64,000 nt of DNA from Urechis unicinctus (taxonomy: Eukaryota > Annelida > Polychaeta > Xenopneusta > Urechidae): contig CM067354.1 of assembly GCA_034190875.2 (NCBI GenBank), positions 46,671,037 through 46,735,036 on the forward strand, in the 5' to 3' direction. The position numbers and the translations under genes were made by a program. Shown one piece after another: positions 14,511 through 26,525 of the stretch (its first letter is position 1; every line of letters starts with the position of its first letter). The notes under the pieces were generated by a model that saw only the letters and a program-made list of their open reading frames with translations, ran no database searches and had not been told where the DNA came from.

Positions 14511-17500
14511 GCATTCTTTAATGATTTATAATGTCTTCCAACCGTAAGAGGCTCGTACAAAAACAATGCCGTAACGTTTCATCGAAAACTATAATTTAAG
14601 GATTTTCTCACGCAAAAACGTGTATTATTGCGCGCGACATTTTCGTTATATTCACTTATTATCTCGCAGTACATACGGTTTCAAATCGCAGTATGAATTA
14701 GATATATCAATAATTGTTTCACAGAAGTAAACCAACGTTAGATTTATCGTCCATTTCCAATGGCATTTCCAGTTTAGTCAGCAATTAGAAGGAAATGTAT
14801 TAAATTGTGACATTCTCGCTGCAACAGACATTTAAGAGAAGCATCGCAGCAAATACGCAGTATTTTGGTGTAATACTCGCGCTAGAAATCAATGATATCC
14901 GTTCATGTGTGTAAATTGCAATAGCTGACGATCGAGGTTTAGGGCCTGTAATCAAAATTAAATCCTGGATCTGGTTGTTTTGGTGTAATTTAACAGCGCT
15001 CTTTCACCGCTGAATTTTATCTTAGTAATAAACACAGCCAATCATATTAGTTGTGGGTTGTTAAACACAGTGATTGCAGAGCTCATCACCTGATATTGGG
15101 TGGTAGGTGCGCAGTTATAGCTAGATGCGATGCATGTTTGATAGGCAAAATATATACGGGGATGCCGTCAAACAGGAAATAATATCATTATTTGTGCGCT
15201 ACATAAGGACATAGTACATTTACACACTTTGCACTTTGAAAACGCAGCCGACCTTTTCGAATCAAATCACCGTAAATGCCATTTTGCCAACATGACGGGT
15301 CTATTGCTTAACTCATCTCAATAAATCGTCCCAGCTGATCAGCAGGGTCGACATACATAACTTATCATTGATCCGTAGCGCTGTCAACAGGATATCAACA
15401 ACGATAGGGGAGGGAACAGTGATACAAACAGAGACATCGGCAGACAAACAAAGACATGGAAATAATATTTGCTGCCAAGTGTCGATTTATCATTCCTGCA
15501 TAATGCCACTATCGCAAAATAACTGCTGGAAGAAACACAAACAACGTTATATATTATTAACAAAATATCCATAATCAGTTTGTTTATGATTTAAATGTGT
15601 GCAGGTCTTGTACGTGTAGCCTTTTATCGACAAATTGGCTGCAAATCCAATATAGGCTAAGGAATGTTATTCTAGTATGATTTAACGCAACATGGCGATT
15701 CCATCTCCCATTAATTGTCTGCAGTTAGGTAGCATATCATCAATAAAGGGATTCTTCATCGTCGCGTTGTAATATTACGTCTTGATGAAGATACGTGCAA
15801 ATGGCTTATGGAGCAATAAATCATCCCTTGAATTACCCTGGCATCCTTTGAAGTAAATGAGCTCCTGTCAGTTATAATTACCAGGCAGTGTCTGGCGCAA
15901 AGGCTGCGCCCCAGCTTTTGTTGCTTTGACTAATACGACCGATATCCTACCTTGGAAGTTGCTATAATAATTGGAGCGGCGTAGGGTAGGATATTGATGT
16001 AACAACACTTGCATGGTTACAGCCTAGTCATTTGCGACAGCGCTTTTTAAATTAAGAAGAAAATTAGTCTCTATTGATATCCTCGCAACCCGACGTACTT
16101 GCATCTGGGTGTAAGGAATACATGATGTTTGACGCTTTTGGTTTGTAGTCTATTGGGCACTAGTCTTACACGACGCCGTTGTCAGCCACTCTTCTGTTCG
16201 AAGGTCATTAGCGAATGCGATGTAGTTGGTTCGATTCTATCCCCTGAAGGCATTGCTTCAATAACAACTGTAACACAAAACCCCATAACGGCTATACGTT
16301 AGTGTTGCGTGTGACATGCTCTCTGAGCCTTATTATCAGTGTTGTTCATTGTTCGTCTGTGCTGGCAAGAGTGCAACCAAATGCCGTTACAAATAGCGGT
16401 GACGCTGGCATTTGGTCACGATACATTTATTACGTAAATAAATCAGTACATTGGTAGGTGTGTTGCGAAGTACATACAAAAGAGGGAGATCTTGTGTGCC
16501 ACGGGTAAAAATATAAATCAGTACTCTATATTTTATTGATATTCGGGTAATATTGCTTATTAAAATTATATAATCTGCTTATGGTGCAGCATACAACTGC
16601 CATCTATCACTAGAGTAGCAAAATGATAAATATAACTTCATGTGTCTGCACCACCATAAATTATCCGCGATAGCAGCCAGTCCATGCTGTCTAGGGCAAA
16701 CATCCTGCGAAGACATATTGAGCAATCGTAGCGCAATTAAATAATCTTTCGGCAACTACGCACAGTCTGTGTCGTACACAGATAATAGGGCATGCTTGTA
16801 TTCGCATGCTGTGAGATGTTTCCTGATACAACAAACGTCTCTTAAGTTATATGTTAATGCACTTTAGTGCTGTTCACAGCATGAATTATTGGTTGTAGAT
16901 TCCATGGAATGAACTTCATTAATGTACTGGTAATTGGTCAAACCATGTGTGCGTCCAATTGTCCGTTTCAACCGATTCCATACGCTTAAAAAGGATGGTA
17001 ATGATTGATCGCGACTTAAAAACCATTGTCACATGGAGTTGTGCCATTGCCTCTGAATCATTTCAAATACCGTTTCATAAAGTTATGAGATAGATAGCGC
17101 TGGTAAATTTGCAAAATGTGCTGCAAATGTTTGGAACTCACGGTTTGTTTAACTTCTTTCGTGCCAAGCGAAAATTCCATAAGCCTCTTTAAAGCCCTAG
17201 GTTGCGGTATTCCCAAAGGTTGTCAGAAGTAATTGTTGGTAAATGTCGATGTCGCATTGTCATGTTACGTAAGCTACAACCCTGGTTATTTTATATTAAA
17301 CGTCTCTTAAACGATACAGCCGAATTAAGCAAACGAATTATGCAATGGACTATGCAGCAACCGCTATCTGAGATTTAGTGACTTGTTGTTTTGATAAGGT
17401 TCCAGGAGGTGTATAAAGAAATCCATGGCAGAGGAAATATCTCGTCGATGTAAAACTCAAGGCTTACGGTTAAATTCTTACACTGTGACTAAACGTTACA

Positions 17501-20349
17501 CTGTTTGTCCCCTGCTGCTGTTATTGAAATCGAGCTTTATATATGACAGGCTTGGCTTGATTATCAACAATAACTTGGCTGCTCAGTAAATATTCAAGGC
17601 AATCGTAATGCGAGAGAGGCAGGTAAATTGCTAACCCGCGCCGCTGGTAATGTGTAATCGTTGACAGTGGTAACAGTTCAAAATGTATTGGTGTCAATCA
17701 AGCTATAATTGGTATGGTGCTACTATTAGGAGTCCGTCGACCTTAACTTTTCACACACAGTTTTCACACTTGAAGGAAAACCAGCAAAGATCATCACTTG
17801 CTTTCTCACGTCATAATGTATTTGATTTCCGTTTGTATCATTTATTCGGCTCTCCTTGCACTTATTGAGAGCTGCCGTGCCTTTTTTATATCGCGCAACA
17901 TTCAACTTCTCACAGAAAAGAAAGTATTCAGCTTCAGACACGACGTGTGCACCTTGTTCTCATTTGCTCGTTAGAAGACAAAGCTCCGCGTGAGTAACGA
18001 ACCCAGCAAGATGTATACATGTGAGATGCCATCAGCAAAAGCATATGGAAAATCGTAATTTGTGCACTTAATAGAATTTGTAGTCGACCGAAACTGCTGA
18101 TGCTTGTGTTCGGATGATTTATGTTGTATACGTCGATTATATTTACTTATGTGATTATGACAAACAGAACAGTACATAGATTCGACTATTCGAGGCAATT
18201 ACCAAATCATTGGCGAATTCAATATACCTCTTTCTAAATGTCAAGGCATATGGCAGTGTGATAAGATTACAAGCAATCAACACTTATCTGTTCTCCTTTG
18301 AAGCCGGGGTACATCGAGTACATGACGGCGAGAACAACTATAATACCGCGCCAAATATCTCTAAACTTGTGTAGGTTCTGAACTAGATCCGCGTGAAATG
18401 GAAAGTGAGTGTTGTTAATTGATAATATCATCGACTAATCTGCAGCTAGATATGGTGTGACCTCCCCCGCAGCTACTCAGCGGAAGGTACCAGAAGCTTT
18501 GACATATTTAACAGGATGGAGTGCGTATGGCTATTTTAATGTCCATCCTCGTAGGCTCGATCACTATAGTTGAATGTTTCCGGTCCTCACACTTTACCTG
18601 TCTGCATGATCAGTGTCGTAAATATCATTACCAATGATGCTTCATCAAATGCACTTCCGCAACAGCTCCCCAACCAGGATACTCCGGAATAAGGTGAATC
18701 AATCGTGTATGGGACTTGAAGTGTGAGCTCATGGTTCATTGACCGTAGACGAAATTATTCCATAGCTCCACAAAACCAACGTCGGCGTGGTGAAATAGTG
18801 TTATGCGATAAAACGACGCATAACACCCTGATCCTACCGACTGCCGCCACATTGATTCCAAGGTGCTGTGAAAAGCGGCCATAATCTGTACAAGCGTCAG
18901 CACATTGATTCAGTGGGCAAAGATAATAGACGAGAGGTGCAATACCTAAGGAAATATCCGGTGGAGGAAGTGATTCCAGTCGAAAGTAAATAAAACTAAA
19001 TAGGCTTCCGAATGGTAATGAGGAAGTATCAAATTACTGCGAAGGCCAGTCCCTTATTAAGTGAGTGCTAAGGACTAATACACACATAATCAGCCTCCGG
19101 GATACTGCAATATCCTATTTGTTACGGTAATTGGTTCAACTACATTTAATTTACATTGAGGTCCTATGCACATGCTCAGAAGGGACCAATCACGAAAGTT
19201 GCCGAAAACGTTGAATTCAATGCGTGTGCGTGTGCTGTACAGCCACCTAGAGAACGAATTAAATAAACACTTTTTGGCACATCCATTGTCTCTATTTGCT
19301 ATTGGTTTAGGAAAATATGTGCACCGTAAGAATAATACTGGTGTTTACATAGAGATATTTACGTGGTTATTACCCATTAGTTGCAAATATTTCATAATCA
19401 TTTCAAAAGAGCAAAAGAGAAGCGTTCGTTCAGCACAGTACATAATGCAAGTCTCGTTTGTGATAGACGTGCGCATACACATATATCGGTAAAAAAATGA
19501 ATGCATGTATCACTCGGCAGCGGCTATATATTAATCAAACCTTGCTGGTTTTGCACCTTTATCTTCTGAGTAATGTAATAAATCAACTAAATGCAATATT
19601 CGCCCTATTTTGACGTCAAATTTGAGATGGTTAAGCACCCAACCGGTCATCAGCAGGCTGACGGTGTTTTTAGAGCTTTTCTATCGGCTAGGCTATTTTG
19701 GCATAGCTCCCGGTACGAGTAACGATTAATCTCTCAACCGAAGTAACCCCCGCAAAAGCTACAATTGATGGAATCAAAGTCGCTATCAATCATCTGGAAT
19801 CATAAGAGCAGTATAATGCATAACCACAAGAGGTATTGATTACGAATTGCAACAACTAGCTGACCCCAGCAAGACAAATAACGCTTTTGCTTATATGTAA
19901 TCTATTTGCAGCTTAATAAACCAATGACATGCCTGGTACAATTAACTTTTACAATTGACTACGCACATAATAATTAATAGATAGAGCTTTTAGACTGTCG
20001 CCCAAACAATGAAAGTCTTGCCTAAATTGGCGATGCATAAATTCTGAAGTGATATAAAATCGAAGGACATCGCAATTATTTTAAGGTAGACTGTCGCGGA
20101 CATTGTAATTAAATCAATAGCACAGAACATGCAGAACAATTTGGCTGACCAAACAATCAATCGTCGAATAGCTTAGCATCTATTCGCAACATTATAAATT
20201 GTAGGAGTAGGAAAGGTGCCATGTCTTAATCGCTAGCCAACCCTGTATTATGCGTTTATATTAACGTCGTTCAATTTTCTATGTCGATGTTCTCACCATA
20301 AAAGTTGGGTAATCATTGTCGTAAACTATATGCTGAATAAACCACTCCA
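14511..20349. other. Gene-poor AT-rich sequence, nothing recognised
   Basis: No recognisable gene or array. The longest frame is 19166-19492 (108 codons, plus), with no motif. Several 10-bp perfect inverted repeats occur here, such as 18798-18807 with 18817-18826. Their number is what chance gives in a sequence of this length. Confidence 0.5.
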
Positions 20350-20370
20350 CCCCCCCCCCCCCCCCCCCCG
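20350..20370 (+). repeat. Poly-C homopolymer, 21 bases
   Basis: An uninterrupted run of C, read as poly-G on the minus strand, where it would encode a glycine stretch in a frame with no other support. It is prone to slippage, and its exact length may be an assembly artefact. Confidence 0.9.
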
Positions 20371-23300
20371 CCAAATAAAACAATGATGATATTAATAAAG
20401 AATATTTCGTGCATATGGTACAGTTAACTTCCATTGAAGGCAAAGGTAGGGTTGTTATTACTTCCAAATGCAAAATTTAACACACGTGCATGAATGATAG
20501 TACACTATGGCGAAATCACGACTTCCGGATTTTAAGATCCTCAGTAATATGATTCTTTTCCTATTATATTTACAACATTTAGGATTCAAATTACGCAAAT
20601 TTCATCATCAAGTATGTTCTGTTGTTCTGGCGTAACTTTTAATAATTTCGTAAGTTTTGATAATGCATTGATTGCCCACTTCTATTGTCCTCCGCGTTAA
20701 GAGGCATCATCACTAAAAAGAAACGAAACGTGCGCATTACATTTTCAACAGCTTCTCTGCATTATCTCTGCACATGTAAGAAATAAGGCAAATTTATGCG
20801 GCAAAATAAAAAAGTTAAAACACTAATATCGGTATCATTAGCGTTTGTAGGGAATATATGTTTCACATTCTTTTGTAAGAATCTATGTCATCGTTATATT
20901 TAATCGTGAGGAAATACAATGTAGGGTATGCTCAAACAAATAACGTCACAGTGCACCTTATTAGAAAGGACATGATTGTCAGCGACGCAAGCTACTTGGT
21001 TTTACGTGACTGTAAGACGTAACAGTTTTTATGTTGGGTGCTCATATAGTAATGAAATAAAATGAATAAGTTTAAGAGTAATCCAAAACCTTGCAGCTAG
21101 TTTGCTGTGAGAGATAAGACATATATAGAGTTGACAAATGGGCTTATTTATTGGAAGCCAGGTGCATATATATAATAAGGTGAACACCATACATCGCAAG
21201 GTGGGGGAGAAGACAACCACCACTACAAGAAAATGATAATACATTAAAAAACACTACAACAAGAATTAAAACAGTGGGCGGGTGGGCTAGGGATAAAACA
21301 TCGTGTGAGCCAAGATGGCGACAGTCACAGAAAGAACGAAGTGAAGATCGCCCCTATCGGCATCTGCAGTAATTAGAAGTCATGTGACATCCTAGCAGGG
21401 CGGCAAGCCGATAAGCAACGGGTCACATGTACAAGATAAGGCCGAGAGATCGCTAAACATTATGACATAAACTCATGCTATGATTACAAACAATACTAAA
21501 CTACAGAAATAAAAAGCCTGCATATCAATCGATAAAAGTAAGACATGATCACCACCATAAATCCAATTTAATTATATGCATATTAAATTATTATTTTTTA
21601 TTCATTTACCGTAGCACTAGTTCGATCAATATTCATCAGATACTGTTAACGGCCGCACGGAATGACAGTGCGTCAGATGCTTCATATGATATAACATAAA
21701 TTCAACTTATGTGGGTTAGCAACGATGACTATAGAATCTCGAAGGCCTTTTTTAGTTGTGTAAACATAGCAATTTGTATGCATTCATTCATGCAATATGT
21801 AGTACCTGGCACTTGCTTCAAAAATTAAATACTCAATTTATCTGATATAAGCAGGCGCCGAGCTGTATCTCACGCATTTTGAAGTGAAAAATTACCAAAT
21901 AAGTCATGCTACACATTGTGGTTATCGAGCTATGGATGTCGCATGAGCACACTTTACTATTAAATCAAAACAACTAGATAGCCGTTCACGGATTCATTAC
22001 CACTGCCTAATGATACCAATTAGCAGTCTAAACTAGTATTGTGCAACAATTGATATATGTTGTGGAATCATTAATTCAAATTGCAATATGTTTAAGGTAA
22101 CTGTTCACATAGTGTGTGAATTTCTGTTTAATCCTAATCGCAATCGCCGCCTGGTTCAATTTATTCTTAATTCAACCATTACTACCTGGCATTAAATCAG
22201 AATATTGCCTAGGTTTTTAATTAATTGCAGCCAGGTTCACATGACAAGTCCAATAAACACTTTAGCCAATTATGATACAGTTCTTGATTAATCAATAGCT
22301 ATAGACAGGACAAGGGATGTGTTTACTTATTTGATTGATATAACACGCATTGAGCTACCACAAACGTTGGTGATTAAGACAGGATACAGTTTAATATTGA
22401 TCTGATATTATTACATAATACAAGATTCTTGCAAGCTTTGAAGTCCGATTACCGGTAGATTTCCCATAGCATTTAGATTGGAAACATAGTGCTTTCATGT
22501 TTCTTTTATGGATCATATGCCGATCAGTAATGGCTGTTTTTGCCGTCGGATACCTCTGCGTAAAGCTTTAAGCTATCCATAAATACGACGGTTAGCTTCC
22601 ATATTTGCTCCTTTGCTCCTTTGCATTCTGACATCATATAAAGGTAAAGGTTCAATGTATAGTGATGTCTTTACTTAATGAGCTATGAACGTTTAAAACC
22701 TCATAACGACTTTGTACGTACGCCTTTGTCAGCGTTACTATCGCATGTGTCGTTAACAATGAGATTTCGTGAGAACGCAGTTCGAACAAGTTGGTTCTTC
22801 TGTGATATTCTTAGTGATCATGAGTTTAGTTTGATGGTAATTATATAAAATCCTCCTCATAATGTTTGTGTGGTAGTGTTGATTGCGATAAAATTACAGT
22901 GCATCTTGGCTAAAAGCGGCCTGCAAAGACATCCTCAATCAAAATGAGTATACGCACTCGTCTCTCGTGTTTTCAGTCTGTAATACTCCGTGTTGTTTGC
23001 AGCTTTGCATGGAGAGCGTTGAACTAGCATATTATATGCATTTCATCCAATACTGTCATGAACGCAGAATAACCGCTGTATTTAAAAGCTGCTGCCTTTT
23101 TAGAGACATATAATTGGTGGCATTTCAAAAGTATTTGCTTCTGCTCCGCTTTTGTTAGTCTCTGTCCGTTTTCCTAAGTTGATAGTGGTAGAATAATGAT
23201 ATCATAAAGATGTAAAATTCTGCATCAATGTACCTCAGCATAATATATATGCTAAAAAAACTTTGTAAATATGTTAGATAGGTACCCCAGGTTTAAAGCA

Positions 23301-24446
23301 TTGACTTATTAACATAAGTAAAAGACGAATATATTTAATAAATAATAACCATTATTTCCCTATTTTAAGGCTTCCAACTTACATGCAAGTCATTGTTCAA
23401 GTTCGTACACGCTCAACATATGTAAAAGCTAAGTTAAAATAAAACTCATGAAATTAATAGACTGTCCCCTTACAAATGTATTGCCTTGCCTGGTCGCTTA
23501 ATATTACATATGCAGTCCCACCCATCGTTATGAACGTCGAGGTGATTACTATTGCCTATTTGCCGTATCATCGCTAATACAGCAGCCTCACCCGGTTGGA
23601 CAACAATGGCAGAACTTTCTTCTGCAATGATCACAGAGAGAAATTAGCTTCAAATTATGTTTGCATCAGTTAAACCACAAGTTTTAAACATAATTGCTTT
23701 GGGCTTGGTCGTGCCTTTTTATTCACTTAATCCAGTTGCTGTGGCTGCCTTTTGCATAATTAAAGAAGAAATTCAATCGACTATTAGAAAATGACTACGC
23801 CCTGTTTACTTCATTTACAATCAATTTAATCGGAATGAATCGGATTCCAAAGAAAGCGTCTTGCAAAGAACCATGGCGCCTTTAGCTACCAGAGGCGCCG
23901 TAACAAGAAATTGATGGGGTAGTAATTAAGTCACTGCACTCTATTGCCTGTAGCGACGCAAGCTATGTTTTGCATTTATTTTGATGCGGGCTTAATGAAT
24001 AGTCTGCTAACTGTCTTTTATGAAGACAGCCGCAACTCTCGAGGTACCACGCGGAACAACTCAAAGCCCCGTTGTTGGTTAGTGTGTTTGTATCGTACCG
24101 ACAACAAACAGCCGAGCTGTAACGTTTATTCTATTATCATGAAACCGCAAGCTGTGAAATTTATTCCCTTTTTTTACATTATCCGTGCGATAAGTGTTAG
24201 ATGGCTTTCTGGTTGTTTGTAGAGAGCCGGGGATAAGGATCAGGAAGTAGAGATTACGGTTGGCGGGGGCGTCTGTGACAAGGAGTGTCAGGCCGGATTT
24301 GGGACGTGGTTCATAAATGCACACCCGATCAGCATACATCCATGTTATATCCGTGTACTTAATAACTTTCATTTAGCAATAAGTTTCATTTATTTAGTAA
24401 ATAAGCAAGCGATTATCACAGTTGCAGTATCAAGCAGAACGAATCC
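20371..24446. other. Gene-poor sequence with a small GC-rich patch
   Basis: No gene is recognised. About 24,240-24,330 is a GC-richer patch near the 3' end of the neighbouring LINE. On the minus strand it reads through a peptide containing EPRPKSGLTLLVTDAP. The peptide matches nothing I know and may be part of an older interspersed repeat. The short string CAAGATGGCG at 21311-21320 resembles a YY1-type translation start, but the frame closes after nine codons. Confidence 0.4.
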
Positions 24447-24564
24447 TATTAATAATAATAATAATGATAATAAGTATCTTTATTTTCGCACAGCAGGTGT
24501 ACAGGAACATTATTATTTGATACAACAGCAAAAATACACGCGAACGAATAAACAAATAAATCAG

Positions 24565-24906
24565 TTAGGATAAGCACAATTCCTTTAACAGAGCTTCAGC
24601 TTCATGTCGGGTAAGCACTGATAATGAATCTCCATCTCTAATAGAAATAAGCTCCTTTATGAGCATGGCAATATTCTCATATTCAGAATTACCTGATGGC
24701 TTAATCTTATAGCTGGAGTCCTTAATGCATTCACTATGCTGTAATAAATAACAATTATTGTTGTTCAGGGCATGCATTATTGTTCGAACATTATCGCTAA
24801 CAATTGTTCTGCTATGAAAACAACATCTACTTACATAGGATACTAAAACATTGGGGCTGTTCAGACACTTATTAAAAAATTGACGAAGCGCAACATCAGT
24901 TGATTT
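24565..24906 (-). pseudogene. LINE ORF2 C-terminal segment
   Basis: An open frame of 113 codons begins just after a stop and reads TDVALRQFFNKCLNSPNVLV, then VSRCCFHSRTIVSDNVRTI, and ends in LLKELCLS. The 'LRxxFxKFxxxxLNSxNxLVxY' style is the usual C-terminal continuation of CR1/L2/Jockey-like ORF2 proteins after the post-RT tryptophan motif. It is only about 90 bp from the LINE's 3' tail, which fits the true end of the ORF. It has no function on its own in this broken copy. Confidence 0.7.
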
Positions 24907-24920
24907 CTAAGGGGCAATTT

Positions 24921-25112
24921 TCACGAAATGAATAGTAAATACTTTAAACAAGTTCTGGACTCTAATTTCCATACAGTTCCAATACACCTCCTCCAAACAC
25001 TACACAATTTGACCAGCTGGTTGGGTCTTAAACTCCACATCGCCGACCTAAAAAAAACTACTACAGTATACTTCAAATAGTTTTTATCTAATAACAGAGT
25101 TACAGTATCCAA
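24921..25112 (-). pseudogene. LINE post-RT segment
   Basis: The second half of this frame contains LVKLCSVWRRCIGTVWKLES, matching the 'W-R-x-x-I/L-R-x-V/I-W-x-L' pattern found after the reverse transcriptase in Jockey-superfamily LINEs. It is followed by KYLLFIS and a stop. It lies between the RT palm fragment and the C-terminal fragment in the order expected of one continuous ORF2. The in-frame stop and the flanking frame changes show that the copy is dead. The residues before LRPNQ look out of frame. Confidence 0.7.
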
Positions 25113-25171
25113 AGCGAGACATAATCATATTAGTTTCGCTATCAAATCCCTACATGCACGCTGTGTATTTA

Positions 25172-25771
25172 TCAAATTCGCACAATAACCAATATTACTT
25201 CCCAAGTGCACAGCTTGTTTTCTTGTACAATAAATTCATCATTTAGTGTTAAATATACTGGACTGTCGTACGCATTGAATGCAAGCAACCGGCTTTTTGC
25301 AGAATTGAACTGCACATAGTATTCCTTCGAAAATCCCTCGCATATTCTAAGCATTGTCTTAGCCGCTGTGACTGAGGGTGCAATGAGTGAAACATCATCA
25401 GCATAACTCAAAGCACCCATATCACGATGGCCCATGTGACATTGAAAATTAGCTTCACGAAGAGGCCTTAGTAATTCATCGATATATATACAAAATAATA
25501 ATGGCGAAAGAACTGCACCTTGCTTAACACCATTCGTGCAAATAAAAGGCTCAGAGCAAGAAGCATTCCATCGGACTCTCAGGTTCTGATGTGTGTACAT
25601 ATTAATGAGTAATTGACATGTTGTTGTTGGACAGAGTTCTTTCTGGCTTTTCATATTCCATCTTGACAGATGCATTAATTTTTCTGGTTGTAGTTCTTCC
25701 GATTTTTTTTCAGAAATAAATTCAGATCTCAGATCCGAAGGGTGTTGTATAAAGCCGGCCTGGTGCGTCAC
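25172..25771 (-). pseudogene. Reverse transcriptase domain fragment of the LINE
   Basis: A 199-codon open frame, far longer than chance frames here, carries the palm of a non-LTR reverse transcriptase. Visible landmarks are LLINMYTHQNLRVRWN at about residues 54-69, the block GVKQGAVLSPLLF at 81-93 (motif 4/B-like) and the catalytic box YADD at 123-126. The thumb-side block QFNSAKSRLLAF follows at about 154-165. The first 40 or so residues do not look like RT. They probably reflect a frameshift near residue 40, since the neighbouring frame around plus 25,650 reads more RT-like. At the other end the expected HLGS.IG-type motif is only found after changing frame near 25,205, so the enzyme is broken on both sides. 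In an intact element it would copy the LINE RNA at the target nick. Confidence 0.9.
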
Positions 25772-25775
25772 GTGG

Positions 25776-26492
25776 ATGAACCTAGCCCTTGACCTTTCCC
25801 ATGATTGGTTCTATGTATCTCCTTGCTTGTGGGAACAACCTTCTCTATGCATCTGCTAGAGCCAACAGCTGTTTATGATTATGGCTGAATCCAACGGCAT
25901 TATTTCTTAATTACATTGGTCAATATGAATTGATCGTGATAAGAGGAAGCTTAAATTATATCTTAGCACTCCGTCTTGCGTGCTTGTGCTGGATTCGATG
26001 ATGCGCAGCGAGAAGATGTCTTGACTTGCTCTGATGGAGTTCGTGCAAGTTAGGAATGATCGGTCCCTATCCTTGAAATATATGTCGCGTGCCTTCTAAT
26101 CGAATCGCGAATGGCCGACCATAAAATGGACAGTATAAATTGCATGCTTCTGGGACGCTAGGCAATATCTGCACGCATAGTCTGTGGTTGTCAGCATGCA
26201 AAATGCGTAGATCAATGTGACAAGTTGGCTACTCTCCTGTTATACAATAGACAGATGCCCTTTTGATCTCTCCCACGAGGATGTAAATTTTATATGTATC
26301 GTTTGGGGCCGTCTCAACACCAATAATCATTTCTCTTGCATACAGTGCATCACGAGTTTATACTTATTGAATACGCATTACATTTAGCATTACAGTGGGA
26401 CTCCAGTTATATTATTTAACTGACGTAATACACTGCATGTTGCAATGATCTTTTTAGGCTTATGCTAGACGTTCCTATTTGCATATAAGACG
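25776..26492. other. Sequence 5' of the LINE, nothing recognised
   Basis: No further LINE protein similarity is visible upstream of 25,775. The insertion therefore appears truncated close to there, though a more decayed extension could be missed by eye. Confidence 0.4.
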
Positions 26493-26525
26493 CCCCTAAA
26501 CAACCCCTAAACAACCCCTAAACAA
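26493..26525 (+). repeat. Three tandem 11-bp units containing CCCTAAA
   Basis: The unit CCCCTAAACAA is repeated three times without a mismatch. Each unit contains CCCTAAA, the complement of the TTTAGGG telomere heptamer used by plants and several protists. The CAAC spacers mean that this is not a true telomeric array. In an animal genome it is most simply a chance microduplication. Confidence 0.9.

Larger units (their letters stand above)
24447..25775 (-). mobile_element. 5'-truncated CR1/L2/Jockey-like LINE, inactive
   Basis: This is a non-LTR retrotransposon remnant on the minus strand. In 5' to 3' order of the element it contains a partial reverse transcriptase domain (25172-25771), a post-RT segment (24921-25112) and a C-terminal segment (24565-24906). 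These lie in different reading frames, so the copy has several indels. The 3' end has an AATAAA-like signal (plus-strand 24478-24484). It finishes in an imperfect (ATT)n tail at about 24447-24473, the slippage-type tail typical of these LINEs. The endonuclease and most RT fingers are missing, as expected from aborted reverse transcription. I could not identify target-site duplications. Clade assignment rests on motif style only. RTE-like elements are less likely because of the long C-terminal segment. Confidence 0.85.

Noticed and set aside
16220-16245. tRNA-like B-box string GGTTCGATTC
   Set aside because: The flanking bases do not form a T stem, and no A-box or acceptor stem is present at the right distance.
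18798-18826. Perfect 10-bp hairpin GTGTTATGCG/CGCATAACAC, and similar pairs at 15942-15994 and 16376-16416
   Set aside because: A few 10-bp inverted repeats with loops under 40 bp are expected by chance in 64 kb. No shared sequence links them.
21311-21320. CAAGATGGCG, a YY1-like translation start
   Set aside because: The frame closes after nine codons and no donor or exon is visible downstream.
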